Assembly (NCBI GenBank): GCA_007922305.1
Contig: ML677373.1
Coordinates: forward strand, 17,366,242-17,430,241
DNA length: 64,000 nucleotides
Direction of reading: 5' to 3'
DNA from: Dermatemys mawii
Taxonomy: Eukaryota; Chordata; Testudines; Dermatemydidae
In this document: piece by piece, positions 10,529-22,489 of the stretch
How the letters are laid out: each line of letters opens with the position of its first letter
Numbering within the stretch: position 1 is the first letter of the stretch
Program-made: the position numbers and the translations under genes
Notes under the pieces: generated by a model
Databases searched by the model: none
What the model was told of the DNA's origin: nothing
The model's input: only the letters and a program-made list of their open reading frames with translations

Positions 10529-11876
10529 TCAGTTGCGTTCTATAAATGTCCTTTCAGAATATACTTAACTTCACTTCTTCCGTGGCTCTGTGCGCTTCGT
10601 GCTGCTTGTGCCCCTGCAATAGCAGCATGAAGCAAGGATCTCAAGGATCCTTACAAACGTTAGCAGACTAAGCTTCATCTCTGGAGTAGCTCCTTTGCAG
10701 TCACTGAAGTTCTAACACAGGGGATTTGAACCCAGCCATCCCCTACCTAGCCAGCAAGCCACATCCTCTGTATATATTTATTTTCATGAGACCCGTGGAT
10801 CCTGTGTCTCTGTGTGCGCTTTGACTGTCGTGAGTGGCTTGTGGTGGGTTGTATCTACTCTAGGTTTTCTGGGCTGGGGAGTGTTGTCCATGCTGCTTAC
10901 AGTTTTCATGGACTTTAGGAATAAGAACTTCTCATTCGAGCTGCAAGGGGATGTGTGGCAAATTTGACCTTTAATACAAAGTTAAAACTAATAAATCATT
11001 TCTTGCCAGCACCTTTCAAAGGTGATTTCTATCGGAAACTTCACAACTAAGCCACGCTGTACTTCAGGGTCTCTTTAGTAACGGCCAAATCCTGTGAGGC
11101 GCTGAGTACCCTCAATTCCCAGGATCTTGTCATTGATGATCACTGTCCCTTGGTCCTCAGCTATTTTAATCACCCCTGCAATACACACACACACACCATT
11201 CCCATTACTGTCAATGGCATTTGCTTCCCACCCCACATGGTTTCCCTTGGGTGAAATGGAAAGATGTTGTTTCCCAATGAAGATCACTCTGTTAATTGTA
11301 AGTGCAGACCCTTGATCTCCGTAGGCTTGCCTCATAACTGTCATGGGGCGTAGTCTTTGGCCAGAAAGAATGATACTATCCGTGTTGCCAAGCAGAAGAT
11401 CAGTACAGAGGGCAACAAGCTATGATGACATGACTGTTTAAGTCCTCTCATTTCCATAGGCTAATGGCCAAAAGCTGTCCTGTGTAGCCTAGGTTTGGAG
11501 AGCCTGAGCTAATGCAGAGTGGCATGGATGAGAGAGCAAACCCTGTTCCCAATACTGTGCTAAGCCCACGCGTGTGACCATTAAAGATGCCTATCATGGC
11601 GACTGAGCAATGTTCGCTTCATGTTCCATAGGTAGCCAATGAGAACGCAAAAAGAAAAAGCCACAATGGGTAGGGCATGTTTAGGTTTCTGAGGGGTTTA
11701 CACACACGGGTAGTAAGGTAAAAACTATTCTACAAATAACCTCAGTAGTCGCTATTTAAAAAATCAGCACTTGTCAGCAGGTAGCGGAGTTAAAGTCCAT
11801 TCCAAATACAGTGTGAAAACTTTGGTTTCTCATATCCTATTGTGCAATAACTTCTGGCAAATAGTGGTCAACACTG
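10529..11876. other. unique sequence with a short CA tract
   Basis: A CA microsatellite lies at 11182-11197. The antisense frame 11075-11344 (89 codons) has no recognised family. The region lies just upstream of the first exon candidate and could be intron. Confidence 0.45.
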
Positions 11877-11918
11877 TTGCTGTGGGCTGTTAAACTTGCT
11901 GCTGTGTTTCATCTCCAG

Positions 11919-12227
11919 GGATGGCTGAATTTCAATAATGAACTGCAATTTAGCAATGACTTTCTTACCAATATAAATGGATACAAACAAGATTTCAGCT
12001 CCTCTGGTATGAAAAGCATCGGAGAAATGGCATGTAAAGGACAAACAAAAATTGACCTCAGTGAGCTAAGGAATGGGATGGATTTCAGTGTAAAAAGGCC
12101 CAAACTAATAACACCTAGCAGTTCCAGCTCATCTGAAATTGAAGATATGGGAATAATGCATGAAAGGTCCAATATAGTTACACTCCATCAAACTGCAAGA
12201 CCAGCAGAGAGAAATGTTTATATTTAA
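11919..12227 (+). CDS. candidate terminal coding exon, gene not recognised
   Basis: A good acceptor-like stretch (ctgctgtgtttcatctccag, ending at 11918) is followed by 102 open codons and a TAA at 12225-12227, in phase 0 with the splice point. The translation is hydrophilic and protein-like. It opens GWLNFNNELQFSNDF, has a run of six serines followed by EIEDMG near codons 66-78, and ends RPAERNVYI. No membrane segment or catalytic motif is visible. No AATAAA was seen close downstream. I could not match it to a known protein. It could be a last exon of a host gene, an alternative C-terminus, or chance open sequence. Codon use is mixed and not biased, so the call rests on the splice border and the residue make-up. 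Confidence 0.4.
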   Translation, partial: GWLNFNNELQFSNDFLTNINGYKQDFSSSGMKSIGEMACKGQTKIDLSELRNGMDFSVKRPKLITPSSSSSSEIEDMGIMHERSNIVTLHQTARPAERNVYI

Positions 12228-12788
12228 TATTTTAATTCTCCCAAATTCTACTGGAGCATTTTCTGCTCTTCCAGATGTTTCCTTTTCTTCTCAAATACTG
12301 AGCCATCGACGACCAATAGGATTTAGCTTTGACACTTGGGAAAAGTGAGGTAGCAATCGGCCGTGTTCCGCTCAGGAGCTGTTGCTCCATCATGAAGCTG
12401 ACGGCCTGGCGCAGGCTGTAGATTAATGTCTTGTTTTCTTTACTTAACACTGTTTTGGGCTTGTCTCTAATTTGGAGGCATTTTATTTTTATCTTGGTCG
12501 GAAAAGGAATGTGAGAGACAGAGCGAGAGAGAGCAAGGGGCTGTTCACTTCATTGCTGTGCAAATAATGTCTTGGCATGAAACCCGCAGTCATTTAAGTT
12601 CCGTAGTTAAAGGCTGGCTATTGAAACATTTTTAACTTTGGGTTCTTTAAATAAGCAACTCCAAAACAAGGAAGCAGTCTGACAAAATTAGCAGCTCTGA
12701 AGTGCTACAGCAATCCTCTAAGGGTCACTTGTTTATTGAAGGGAATTTTAAAAGACTTGTTTTTTAAAAAACATTACTTTATTTGTAG

Positions 12789-12959
12789 CTGTATATGTCA
12801 ACAATTCAATGCATTGAGGTGTCCAGATTAGCCGAAGTTTTAGGTGTTGGCAGACGTGCTACAATAGAAGGGAAATACCAATGGAATAACTTTAAATATG
12901 ATCCAATCCCGGATGATTCACTGGATGTGTTAAAGTTTCCTTTCAGGCCATGTAAGTAA
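12789..12959 (+). CDS. candidate coding exon, gene not recognised
   Basis: An acceptor-like cattactttatttgtag ends at 12788 and opens 56 codons to a TAA at 12957-12959. The peptide contains IEVSRLAEVLGVGRR, GKYQWNNFKYDPIPDD and SLDVLKFPFRPCK. A consensus donor gtaagt sits at 12952-12957, so the exon could equally end at 12951 (163 bases). It is only 560 bases downstream of the other exon-like stretch on the same strand, which hints at one gene with alternative ends. No family was recognised. The length is short enough for chance. Confidence 0.33.
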   Translation: MYMSTIQCIEVSRLAEVLGVGRRATIEGKYQWNNFKYDPIPDDSLDVLKFPFRPCK

Positions 12960-14403
12960 TGCATGACTGGAGTGCAGAATGCTTGTGACTCAGCTCTGCA
13001 AGGCAAAGGAAGGATGTCAGAATTACTCACTGGGACAGCAGGAATCTCATCTATTCACAGGCAAGGCAACTGCAGAGCTGAGCCGATCTTGTATCTTTAG
13101 GGAGTTGAGTCTGCTGGTTCTCAGCTGTAAGCGTATGACCTTATTTTAGCTGTTGAACCGGAAGTCGCAATGCAGGGATCTCTCTTTCTTTATTTCCATT
13201 TACAACTATTATTGAGAGGTTTTATCCACGCCTTCATTTAAGACAGACAGTGAGGCCTTTGAAATGCCACCGAAACCACCTAAATACCTTGGAGGATCTG
13301 GGCCTGAATGCTCTCAACACCCACTGAAGCCAAAGGGAGCTCAGGGCGGTCAGTGGCCTTCAGGGTGTGCTCATCAGCTTGCAGAATAAAATCCTTAAAG
13401 GAGCCTGCGTCTAGAGTGCCTAAGAACTTCAAGGCACTTACCTTATTTTTTATAAGGATTTTTCTTTTAGTGCTATTGAGTCTTAGTGGTCAGCTGGTCT
13501 GTGCTGTAGCATGATACTAATGTAATAGCACCACCAGTGTTTGACCGATAGGGGCTCCAGCAGAGGCCTCGCCCACATTAGCTAAAACACTGATTTGGTG
13601 GCTAGTAGAAGTAGTAGGCTTTTATCCGCTTTGTGAACAGGCCACTAGAAGTGAGACACTATACACTTAGGTAGCCTGTTACAACTACCAAAATTCTGCC
13701 CGTTGAGTGTCCATGGTAGGAGGCTTGGAAAATTTGCCCTTGAACTGGAAGTTTGAATATTGGGAGCTATTGGGAAAAGAATGGCTAAGAGAAGGCTGGA
13801 ATACAGAGCTCCATAGCGCCTTTTGCGGCTTGGATGCATGGATCATATTGTCATGGCAAGGGCTCCCTGAGAATGGGTGAATGTGGCTGTTTTCCAGCGT
13901 CAGGGCAGAAGTGTCTGCAGCTCTCGGCCTCAGCCTTGTAGCCAAAGAGCTTGGGGGAGAAGGGCAGCAGAGGGAAATGAGATTTTAGTTTGTAATGGAA
14001 AAGCCAGAGATCAACCCTATTCTAAGTGCCTTGTAGAGGGGCCATCTATCAAACACAGCTGGCACTGTTAATGGCTGGGTTACTCGCTGTCCTCAGCTTC
14101 ATAATAGGATTCCGAGTGAGAGACCTGTTAATTTGCCAGCTGCAACGCATGGGCCTCCACCCCTGGAATGGCACCGACAGTTACACCTCCACCTGGAGCC
14201 ATTCATTTTAACTCCCCTCAGGTGACCAACACAGTGGATAACTTCTTCACTGGTAGTTTGTGGTTATAGACCAGGTGTAGTCAATAAGTGGACAAAGGGC
14301 CAAAGCTGGCTCGCCAGATGCTTTTAAACAGTCCCTATATTTCTGTTTACTTATTATTATAATTATTTTTGTATTATTTTCTCCAGCATCTAGACCGTCT
14401 AGA
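12960..14403. other. unique sequence, no gene seen
   Basis: Several frames of 60-86 codons occur on both strands with no family signature. The palindrome tctagaccgtctag lies just at the border of the next repeat (about 14390-14404). Confidence 0.45.
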
Positions 14404-14516
14404 AGTGGGGGTTTTACCCACGAAAGCTTATGCCCAAATAAATCTGTTAGTCTTTAAGGTGCCACCAGACTCCTCGTTGTTTTTGTGGATACAGACTAAC
14501 ATGGCTACCCCTCTGA
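14404..14516 (+). mobile_element. Penelope-like element, 3' end fragment
   Basis: The sequence 'acccacgaaagcttatgcccaaataaatctgttagtctttaaggtgccaccagactcctcg' is followed by 'tttttgtggatacagactaacatggctacccctctga'. This is the most consensus-like PLE 3' end in the window. No clear TSD was seen. Confidence 0.75.
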
Positions 14517-14589
14517 TAGGTGGCAGAGCTGGGGAAACGAACCCCAGTGTTTTAAGTCCCCAGCCAGCAAGTGAAACATAAGACCACCC

Positions 14590-14775
14590 TTCTCTCTGCT
14601 CTGCCAGGGAAGTAGTGTGTGATCTGGGGCATGTTACTTATCCTCGCTGGATATCTGCTTTCCCATCTGCAAAATGAAGAGAGCAGCACTGCCCTACCTC
14701 CCAGGGGTGTTGTGAGAATAAATATCCACTACCAGACTGTGAGACGCTCAGATACTGTGGCAGGGGGACCAGGTA
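14590..14775 (+). repeat. MIR-like SINE
   Basis: The blocks 'gtgatctggggcatgttactta', 'ctttcccatctgcaaaatga' and 'ggggtgttgtgagaataaatatc' are in MIR order. The head is decayed. Confidence 0.65.
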
Positions 14776-17284
14776 TGTGCTCTAGATAATCTACCATTTG
14801 TAATAGGCAAAGTTTCTGCAGGCGAATGGGCTAAAAGTCTGGAAGTGAGTTGTAGAAAGCCCTGTGCTGGAATACAAGAGCAAGCTCCCCTTCTCCTCCT
14901 TTCCAAAATACTTTGAAATCTTGAAATAGTTGGGTGTGTCAATGAAATGTGCCCTCAGGCATCTCGGACATGCCTGGTCAGCACTGGGCCGAGCACCTAC
15001 GGACCTTGGCAGCATTGCAGGAGTTAGATTTTTGTTGTCAAAGAGCAAACGCTTCATGAACAGCCCCATCACTGCAGGAAGCGCAAAGCAGCCTTGTCTC
15101 CCGGGCGTCCGGGCCTTCGTTTCATGCTTCACAAATGCTTGGTTTTGGCACTGCAAAAAAACCACAACTCTGCGTTAAAGGGACAGCATCCAGTTATCAA
15201 AAATCACAAGCTGAATTCCCCCCCTTGCAAGGAAATGCAGTGGAGGAGACAAAAAAAACCAGATGCCTGCAAAAGCTGGTTTCTGCTAGGCCTCTCTCTG
15301 TTCTTACTTACTTGTATAGAAGGGGAGCAACTCCAATGACTTAATCACAGGCCCTCCTAGTTAGCAAGACTAGAACCAAGACCAGAATCAGGCCCATGGA
15401 GGCTTGGTAAGTTTGTGTATTGACTAAAGAAAGCAGGTCAGGGCAACATTTCCTTTCAATAGCCCTGGGCTGATTTCTCCAGGGCCCTGCCTAGTCAATA
15501 GCTGGCATTTTCAATGGAAGCACCCAAAGCCTTTTTAAACTCTAGCTCCCACGGGTGCCTCCTGTGGTTGGCAGCGCTCCTTTAATGGTTTTGCCCGTTG
15601 TTTCCCTTCTGCTCTGGGCAACAATGTGCTGTTGGCTGTTGTTTTGCATTTAGTTCACTGACTGATTCCATTTCCCTAGCATACTCGGTGTTGTTAATGG
15701 CTCTCCTGCAGCAGATTTGAGTACTCCGGAGTGGACTGAGAGACACCCTTCCTGCCGCACATATTCACAGACTCTGGCCCAGTTCTGCTCACAGGATCGC
15801 TGATGATTTCACTTAAGCTGAGCACAGAGCTCAGACATGTGGCATTTGCTCGGGGGTGGGGGTGGGGCGGCAGAGAGCAGCAGCAGTTTAGGCCTTCGCA
15901 TGCCTAGAACCAGTAAGGCGAGTAAAGGCCGGTCATACCAAACAGTGGTTAGCTGCTGGAGCAGGCTTTCTAGCAGGTACTGTTTGTGCACTAAGGGTCA
16001 GATCCAGCGGCAGTGCTGGGGGCAATAGGGTCTGGGGCTTTCCTTTGCACCGAGTTTACACAAGCAGAACGTGGACTGGAATCTGGCCCTCAGACTATTG
16101 TAGATACTCCAGCAGCATCTACACATTTCCTGTTCATTTTTAATACCCGCGCTATCCACAAGGCTCTCCCCTTGTGTTTCTCCCTCTGTGGCAGGGATCC
16201 ATTGGAGAAGGCTGTTTTGGAAGCTATTTGTGCAGAATTTTTCATTCACCATGTTATGCAGAACATCCAGGGGGCTTTAATATACAGAGAGTCCCGAGCC
16301 TTACATGTGAAAGCACAAATCACTGAATGCAAGATGAGAGTAAAGCCAGATGGACTGTGCAACCAAGCCCGTCTGCTTCCATGGAAGACAATGGGATTTT
16401 GGCCATGCAATCTGATTCATGTCCCACTTGCACCATTTTTACATCTGTGTAGCTCCACTGATTTTCAGTGGCGTTACTCCCGACTTGCATCAGAGTAACT
16501 AGAGCAGAATCAGGCCCATGGATTTTAGCAGGAGCAGGATTGGGCCCTAAGAAATAGACATAACAATTCTTGGGCATGGCCAAATCGAAAACCTAAGGGC
16601 AGGCTGTGTCTGTCTTGTGTGCATAGCATGTTAGGTGCATATGAATGATTCAAAAGTCATAATAAGGTAAGTGCTTCTGGATTCTTGGCTGACTTTGGCA
16701 GGGGGCACTTTGAGAAGGATAAAACAATATTTTCATTGCAGAGCACTTTCCACCAGTAATAAGATGTTCCCCGGTGGAAGCTGATAAATTATTGGTGATT
16801 GTTTCGGGGAACTGCTGGGGATTAGGGATTTACACGGCTAAACTATATAAACAAAACTATCTCAGCCAGAATCTAGTATTTACAAGTGCTGAATGCAAAG
16901 AGAGTCACAGAGGCACCTGAGAGATGATTACTCCATGAATCTAGGAAAAAGAAACTTTCTGTAAATTTCAAAAAAATGTTCTGTGCATATAAAATACCAA
17001 AACAATAAAAATTAGAAAAACCAGCTGCATTGTACCAGCAACTGACAAATTGAGATTTCAGTTTTCTCTGTTCAGATACTCACAGCTTCCTTGCAATACC
17101 AACACTGATTATTTATAGCCTACTATGTGCAGAAATTAATTAAGAAAAGTGAATGATTATAATGAATGAATGAAATACAGTCACCACGAGGGTGAAGGCT
17201 GGAGCAGACTGTGAACTTCACCTTGGACTATAAGTTTGGTAGTTTGTGTGTGTCATAATAGAACCAAGATAGGTATGTGTGTAT
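14776..17284. other. unique sequence with scattered repeat scraps
   Basis: The frame 16013-16498 (161 codons) is the longest here. It starts within 'gatccagcggcagtg...' type repeat text and its end covers 'ccactgattttcagtggcgttactcc', a low-copy repeat phrase, so I do not call it coding. No domain or motif is visible. The rest is ordinary. Confidence 0.45.
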
Positions 17285-17500
17285 AGTAGCTTGAGGAGCT
17301 AGGCACTGTACGAACACATGGTATGAGACAGCCCCTACTCTGAAGAGAGCCTCAGATCTAACTAGTTAGACAAAGGGTGGGAAAAGAAATAGAGGCACAG
17401 AAAGCTGAAGTAATGGGCCCAAGGCCATAGAACACCTCATTGGCTGAAATCTGCTGACACCCAGTCTGGTGCTCCAGCTACTAGACCCCTGTCTCTTTTC
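17285..17500 (-). repeat. MIR-like SINE, reversed
   Basis: In order: 'ctaggcactgtacgaacaca', 'agaggcacagaaagctgaagtaatgggcccaaggcc', and 'ctggtgctccagctactagacccctgtct' (head). The order is the reverse of the copy at 772. Confidence 0.65.
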
Positions 17501-19187
17501 TGCTTTACTATGAAGTGTGGACATCATGTGTCTTCAACAGAAAGCCCAATCCGACCAAGAAATTCCTTGATTAACAAACACTTTCTGGTAGCTGTTCAAA
17601 CAAATGCTTTCTTGTGATTACTACTTGTCTGCTTTGCCAGAAACATGAATCCTGGCCTGGCTGGGCTTCTATTCAAGCTCAGAAATTAACATGTTTTCCT
17701 CTCACATCTCACCTCACAATTGTCCGCTTCATGTTATGCTAGTTTGAGGGTGCAGCCATAACATAACTCATACCACTTCCCCTCATTGTGCAGTATGAAT
17801 GTTTATAGACCCCCCCACCCTTGAGGTGGCTACGCACCTTCAAAGCTATATCATGCAGTCTGTGCTATCAATGTTCGGCAGTGAAATATAATTCCACAAT
17901 TAATTTATACACAAAGAGTATTTTAGGCATTGCAATGATAATGAAATGGAGAGCATCCTATTAGCAAAAATTGGTTGTCTAGAAATAGGCAAATAATTTG
18001 CTTTTCAAGTTATCATCAGTATTAAGGGATCTTAATCATCCCTTTTTAATTTTTTTCCCTGGTTTTGGTGTCTTTAAAGGCATTAGTTGGAAGCTAGTGG
18101 GGACAATTCTGCTTTCTCTTACATCAGGGTAACTTCACTGACATAATTAGAGTTGATTGGCTTTTCACCGGCACCATGGAATGCTGAAGTAGGACCATGG
18201 TGCTTATACATTCTTTTTAGCTTCAGACTGTAATAGCCACTCTTTAGCAAAAAGAAAAATCAAGGTTAAATGCAGTTTATTTTGAATCAGTTAAAAATCC
18301 TAGCAACTGTTGAAAGTAAAGCGGAACATATAAATGCCTCTTTCATCCCTATCAAATTTACTACTGTATGCAGTGATGTTCGTTAATAACAATGTCCTTT
18401 AAACCACATTGTGAAAAGCCATTAGCAATAAATGATTTAAAATGTACAAGAGGCAACAGGTGATTTATCGAGGGTTCATACTGTTAAAACAACATACACA
18501 GTTTGAGCATATTTAGCGCAATTGAGCATGATAGTGTTCTATGATTAAACACGAACTCTGCATATATTCATAAATGTACCACTTATACAGTGCTTTCTTC
18601 TTGGCTCTGATCACCTAGATTAGCTAGTTGTAACCCAAGCTATGATCTTTGGTCCCCAACCTTTTTCCATAATAGCTCAGTTCCTTACACCCCTGCTGTG
18701 GGCATAGGAGGCTGAAGATCATTTCTAAATGCTGAGTTCTAGGAGGTATGTTACGCCCCAAGACACTGGGCAGCTGTATTCTTTTTTTAAAAAGTTGTGT
18801 CATCTTTATTGTTAATGAAAGGCGAAGCATGAGTCATGGATTAACTGGGGCAGTGGGAGTGTGTGAGATTCAATCACAGCTGGTGAATGAATGATGCAGC
18901 AGTTCTGGGCTGTCTGAGGTATTATTGTTCTGCGCGGCAAATTAGAAGCCACGCTGCGGCGTACTAAGAATGGATCATAGTTTCTCCTTCATTGACTGAT
19001 CAGCTCTCCTCCCATATGTGGTAATTCCCCAAACCTATACAAATGTACAGACAATCTGCTTCATAAATGCATAAGGTGGGGGGAGGGTTACAGTTTGGAA
19101 GCTACTGCCTGTTTACTCCGGAGGGAAAATTCCTTAGCACCTTTGAGGTATACATTTAATGCACAACAACTAAACAGAGACACAAGA
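17501..19187. other. AT-rich unique sequence
   Basis: No gene or repeat was recognised. It is AT-rich with many TAAT and TTTATT strings. Part of it (18230-18560) is listed separately as a possible conserved element. Confidence 0.45.
18230..18560. promoter_or_regulatory. possible conserved non-coding element
   Basis: The stretch has no repeat signature and no open frame. It is dense in homeodomain-like cores (gttaataaca, caataaatgattta, attaagg-like). This is only a compositional impression; a cross-species alignment is needed to support it. Confidence 0.2.
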
Positions 19188-19380
19188 CGAGTGAGGTACT
19201 ATCTTTTATTGGCCCGATTTCTGTTGATATGAGAGACAAGCTTTGGGGCATACACAGAGCTCTTCTGCAGGTAGCTTAGAAGTGTCTCACTCACCAACAG
19301 AAGTTGGACCAATAAAAGATATTACCTCACCCACCTTTTCTCTCTAATATCCGACCAGCATGGCTACACCAACACCTGCA
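19188..19380 (+). mobile_element. Penelope-type hairpin end (second subfamily)
   Basis: The left arm 'gtgaggtactatcttttattggcccgatttctgttg' (from 19191) is repeated in reverse complement as 'caacagaagttggaccaataaaagatattacctcac' (to 19330). The tail 'tctctaatatccgaccagcatggctacacc' resembles the PLE tail 'cagactaacatggctaccc'. About 60 bases separate the arms. The fold is an inverted repeat. A second copy lies at 54553-54748. Confidence 0.55.
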
Positions 19381-21439
19381 AACACAGCGCTGGACTGTAG
19401 GATGTCCAGCACTCAGTGGTTCTTTGTTCTTCCAGCGTGCACAACTTACGCAAAGGAAAAAGTGGCAGAACCAATTAGTAGCAGACTGCCTCTTCTGTAA
19501 CTCATAGGATTGATGATTTTCTGTCCCAGCTGAGACTGCATCTCTATAATTACTTAATTATATGAGCCACAGCATGGCTAGTTGGCAGCTACAGATGCTT
19601 ACAGCTTAACAAGTAAAACCCGGATGCATATCCCAAAGAAAAAAACTGAGTGCATGTTTTTATCCTGTGACATCTTCGCTGAAGCACTTATAATTTTCAG
19701 GCTGTGCAGAATAAAATGCCTCCATTGCTAGGGAGCAGTGATCGATTACATGGCATGAAGACTAGTGAATTGCTTGTCAGTGCTTGAGATGATTGGTTCA
19801 TCTATGCAGATGAAAACAGACCGGACTAATGCTGGCAGGATAATACTTGGCCTCTCTCAGGAACCATGGCTCTTGGATGTAATGTAATGTAATGTCCACC
19901 TCCAAGCCCAGTTCATTTTCTCTTTCTCAGTTACTGCTGTGGGGCTATATATGAAGTTCCAAGGAAGAGGACTGGGGATGGACCATGGGAAAGGAGAGAG
20001 AGGCCTCTAGGAAAGGAAAAGAGTTAGGATAGCCCTGGGATAGATGGAGAGAAATGGGGAATGAAGGTGAGATCGGAGCCCTAACATTTAGTCTCTTTGG
20101 GAGGATGAAGGAGAGAGAAAGAGACTTAGAAATGCTTTTACAAGGGGACACCTAAAAGACAAAACAAAAGGTAAAGAAATGAAAATTAATCTTTGCGCAG
20201 AGAAATGGGAATGATAGGGGCTAACCTGTAAGGGAGAAAATGAGCATGAGGAGAAGAAATAAGGAACAAGGGAGAGCCTAGAGAACGACAGGAAACATCT
20301 GTGAGGAGAGACATAGAAGTTGGAAAACGTTGGGGGTGAAGGGGAGGACACAAGGGGAGGGGAAGGAAATTAGGCAGAATATTTGGGAAAATATAAGGAA
20401 AGGGAGTCAACAAAAAATGGACACATGCCAGGGCCAGATCCCCAACTGGTGTAAATGGGCATAGCTCCATTGAAGTCAGTAGGTGTAAATGGATGTGACT
20501 CCATTGCTGCTAATTGGGGTCAGATCCCTACCTGGTGTTAATGGATATAAATGCACTTTAGTCAACGGAGTTACAGTCATTTTGCACCCAGTGAGGGAGG
20601 ATTTTCAAATTGTATTGAAAACAAGTCAGTAACTAGTGGCCTGGTTTTCAAAGATCCTGAGTGACTCCTGCTCTTACAAACGTTCCAGGCATCTGCAGGG
20701 GCCGAAAATCAGCCCAAAGCTCCATTTTATGCACCTTGGGAAGAGCTAGTGCTTTCTGCATAGCCATACCTCGTCTCTCTCATTCTCTCCCTCTTTCCTG
20801 TTGAGAGCAATGATAGCAAGAAAGACTAACCCAATCTGTGGCAGTTTCAGCAGCTACTCCCGTGAAACTGTCACCCACTGGCTGCTTTCCGGACATCAGA
20901 AGTGTTGTTTGTTTTGCTTTCTCTAATGGCCTGGTAAGGTCCTTGATTTACATGTCTAACTAAGACTTGAGTAGGGGAAAGAGGCATCTGTTCTGCTAGT
21001 TGAAGTGAAGTGTTTGGCTTTTTGGCATGCCTTGTTTGGCTTGGCTCTTAGCACTCAGTCACTGTTATTAGAGTAAGCAATAAAAATGCATTGCATATTA
21101 GAGGCTATATTAAAACAACATGGAGCATGCAACACAAACCAAACAATGCAAGGGCTTTGCTTTTTCAGACTGCCATTCTATCCTTTGCTCATTAAGTTGT
21201 ACTTCCGTTTTATGGAAACAGCATTACAAGCTTCGGATGGATGAGCTTGTGGAAGCCGAGGACCTCAATACCTCGATTCTATTCTTGGCTCCTTCCACTA
21301 ATTTGCCATGTGGTTGCTTGGCCCAAGGTATGGCTGGACTTTGAGTATGACATGAGATTTCTTTTCAGAGTTGCCGAATGCCCACAACTAACTTCTGAGT
21401 ATTTCTTACAACCTCACCCAAACTTTCAAAAAGACCTAA
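19381..21439. other. unique sequence with purine-rich tract
   Basis: A pentamer run of taatg (about four units) lies near 19878-19897. A purine-rich plus strand occupies about 19960-20410. A 'gtgtaaatgg...ctccattgaagtcagt' repeat block fills 20427-20590. The antisense proline- and serine-rich frames here reflect the purine bias and are not called genes. Confidence 0.5.
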
Positions 21440-21590
21440 AAATTCTTTGTATCTCTGTTTCCCCACTTAGGTCAGTATTCTATTACCCACATCTTGCATG
21501 GAGATAGGGAGGATTAATTCATTAACATTTGCAGAGCTCTGAGAAATCTGCCAAGGAACAGTGCTATAGAAGCATAAAGCACCATTATGA
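21440..21590 (+). repeat. MIR-like SINE, core and tail
   Basis: The text 'tttgtatctctgtttccccacttagg' followed by 'gagatagggaggattaattcattaacatttgcagagctctgag' and 'ctatagaagcataaagcacc' is the right half of the SINE. Confidence 0.5.
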
Positions 21591-22489
21591 TTTCACCAGC
21601 CTGTGCAATATTGTCTGCAGCACTGTCACAAGTCTGTAGAGATGTAAAGAGCTAGTTAATACACAAAGAGCTAGCAGTGGTACTCAGGAATGCATAGCAT
21701 AGCTCCTGGATTTTGTAGAAGCAATAAAATTTGGTGGTGATGTGCACTGCAAATGGCCTCCTCTGTGCAGCTCTTTATAACAGATCCTAACAGGGACAGC
21801 CAATGAATTAAGGATCAAGTGGCAGAGTGAACTCTGAATTGCCCATTCTCTTTTCTTTAATGATAAACCTTAGCTCTTCTTCTTGTTGTGTGCCAGTGGA
21901 TGCTAGCCTCTACTCCAGTCTCCAGATCAGAGCGTGACATGTTGGAGGTGGAGCAGTTCAGAGCTTTTAGTTATTTTTACATCTTTTTGTCCAACCTAAT
22001 GTATCTTAAAAGTAGCTCGAGCTGGTTTACAGCATAAATCAAAACCTGCAGAACATTTCCACGAGGAACGCTAACAAGTCTCACATCTCAGCAGTGGAGA
22101 TTTCTTAAACCAAGTTATTTTTATGGCTTCTGTATGTGTACACAGGACAATAGGCAAACTGCCATAAAGATCTAAAGCTGAAAAGTAGGAGCATGTTCTT
22201 ATCCTACAATACAGAGCAGTAGCCCGGTGGGGGTGCGGTTTTAGAGCTGGAATAACTTGTGGTTCTCTCACCTTTCTACCTCCATTTTTTTTGGTATCCA
22301 CGCTATCTGCTCTTCAGAGCCATTGACAACATCATGTTTGGGATGGGGAAGGAGATCAGTAATGTATAATAAAGTGGGACTAGTAATGACCACAGCTGGT
22401 ATCTTTGTTGGCAGTCTAGGCTGAAGCTAAGAATAGAATGATTATAGGCACTAAATTTAGGTCAAGACTTGATAGATTAACTCACCTAA
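21591..22489. other. unique sequence, no gene seen
   Basis: No recognised repeat or coding signal. The frame 22071-22301 (minus) shows no family signature. Confidence 0.45.

Noticed and set aside
12226..12352. Open stretch in another frame directly after the first exon candidate (…FSFDTWEK then stop)
   Set aside because: Only about 42 codons, with no splice border of its own. It could be a frameshifted continuation, but nothing supports that.
12232..12450. 72-codon minus-strand frame overlapping the area behind the first exon candidate
   Set aside because: Reads protein-like in places, but has no splice borders or recognised family and lies opposite the candidate's 3' side.
16013..16498. 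161-codon frame on the plus strand
   Set aside because: No domain or motif, and its end lies in low-copy repeat text ('ccactgattttcagtggcg'). Not exon-like at either border.
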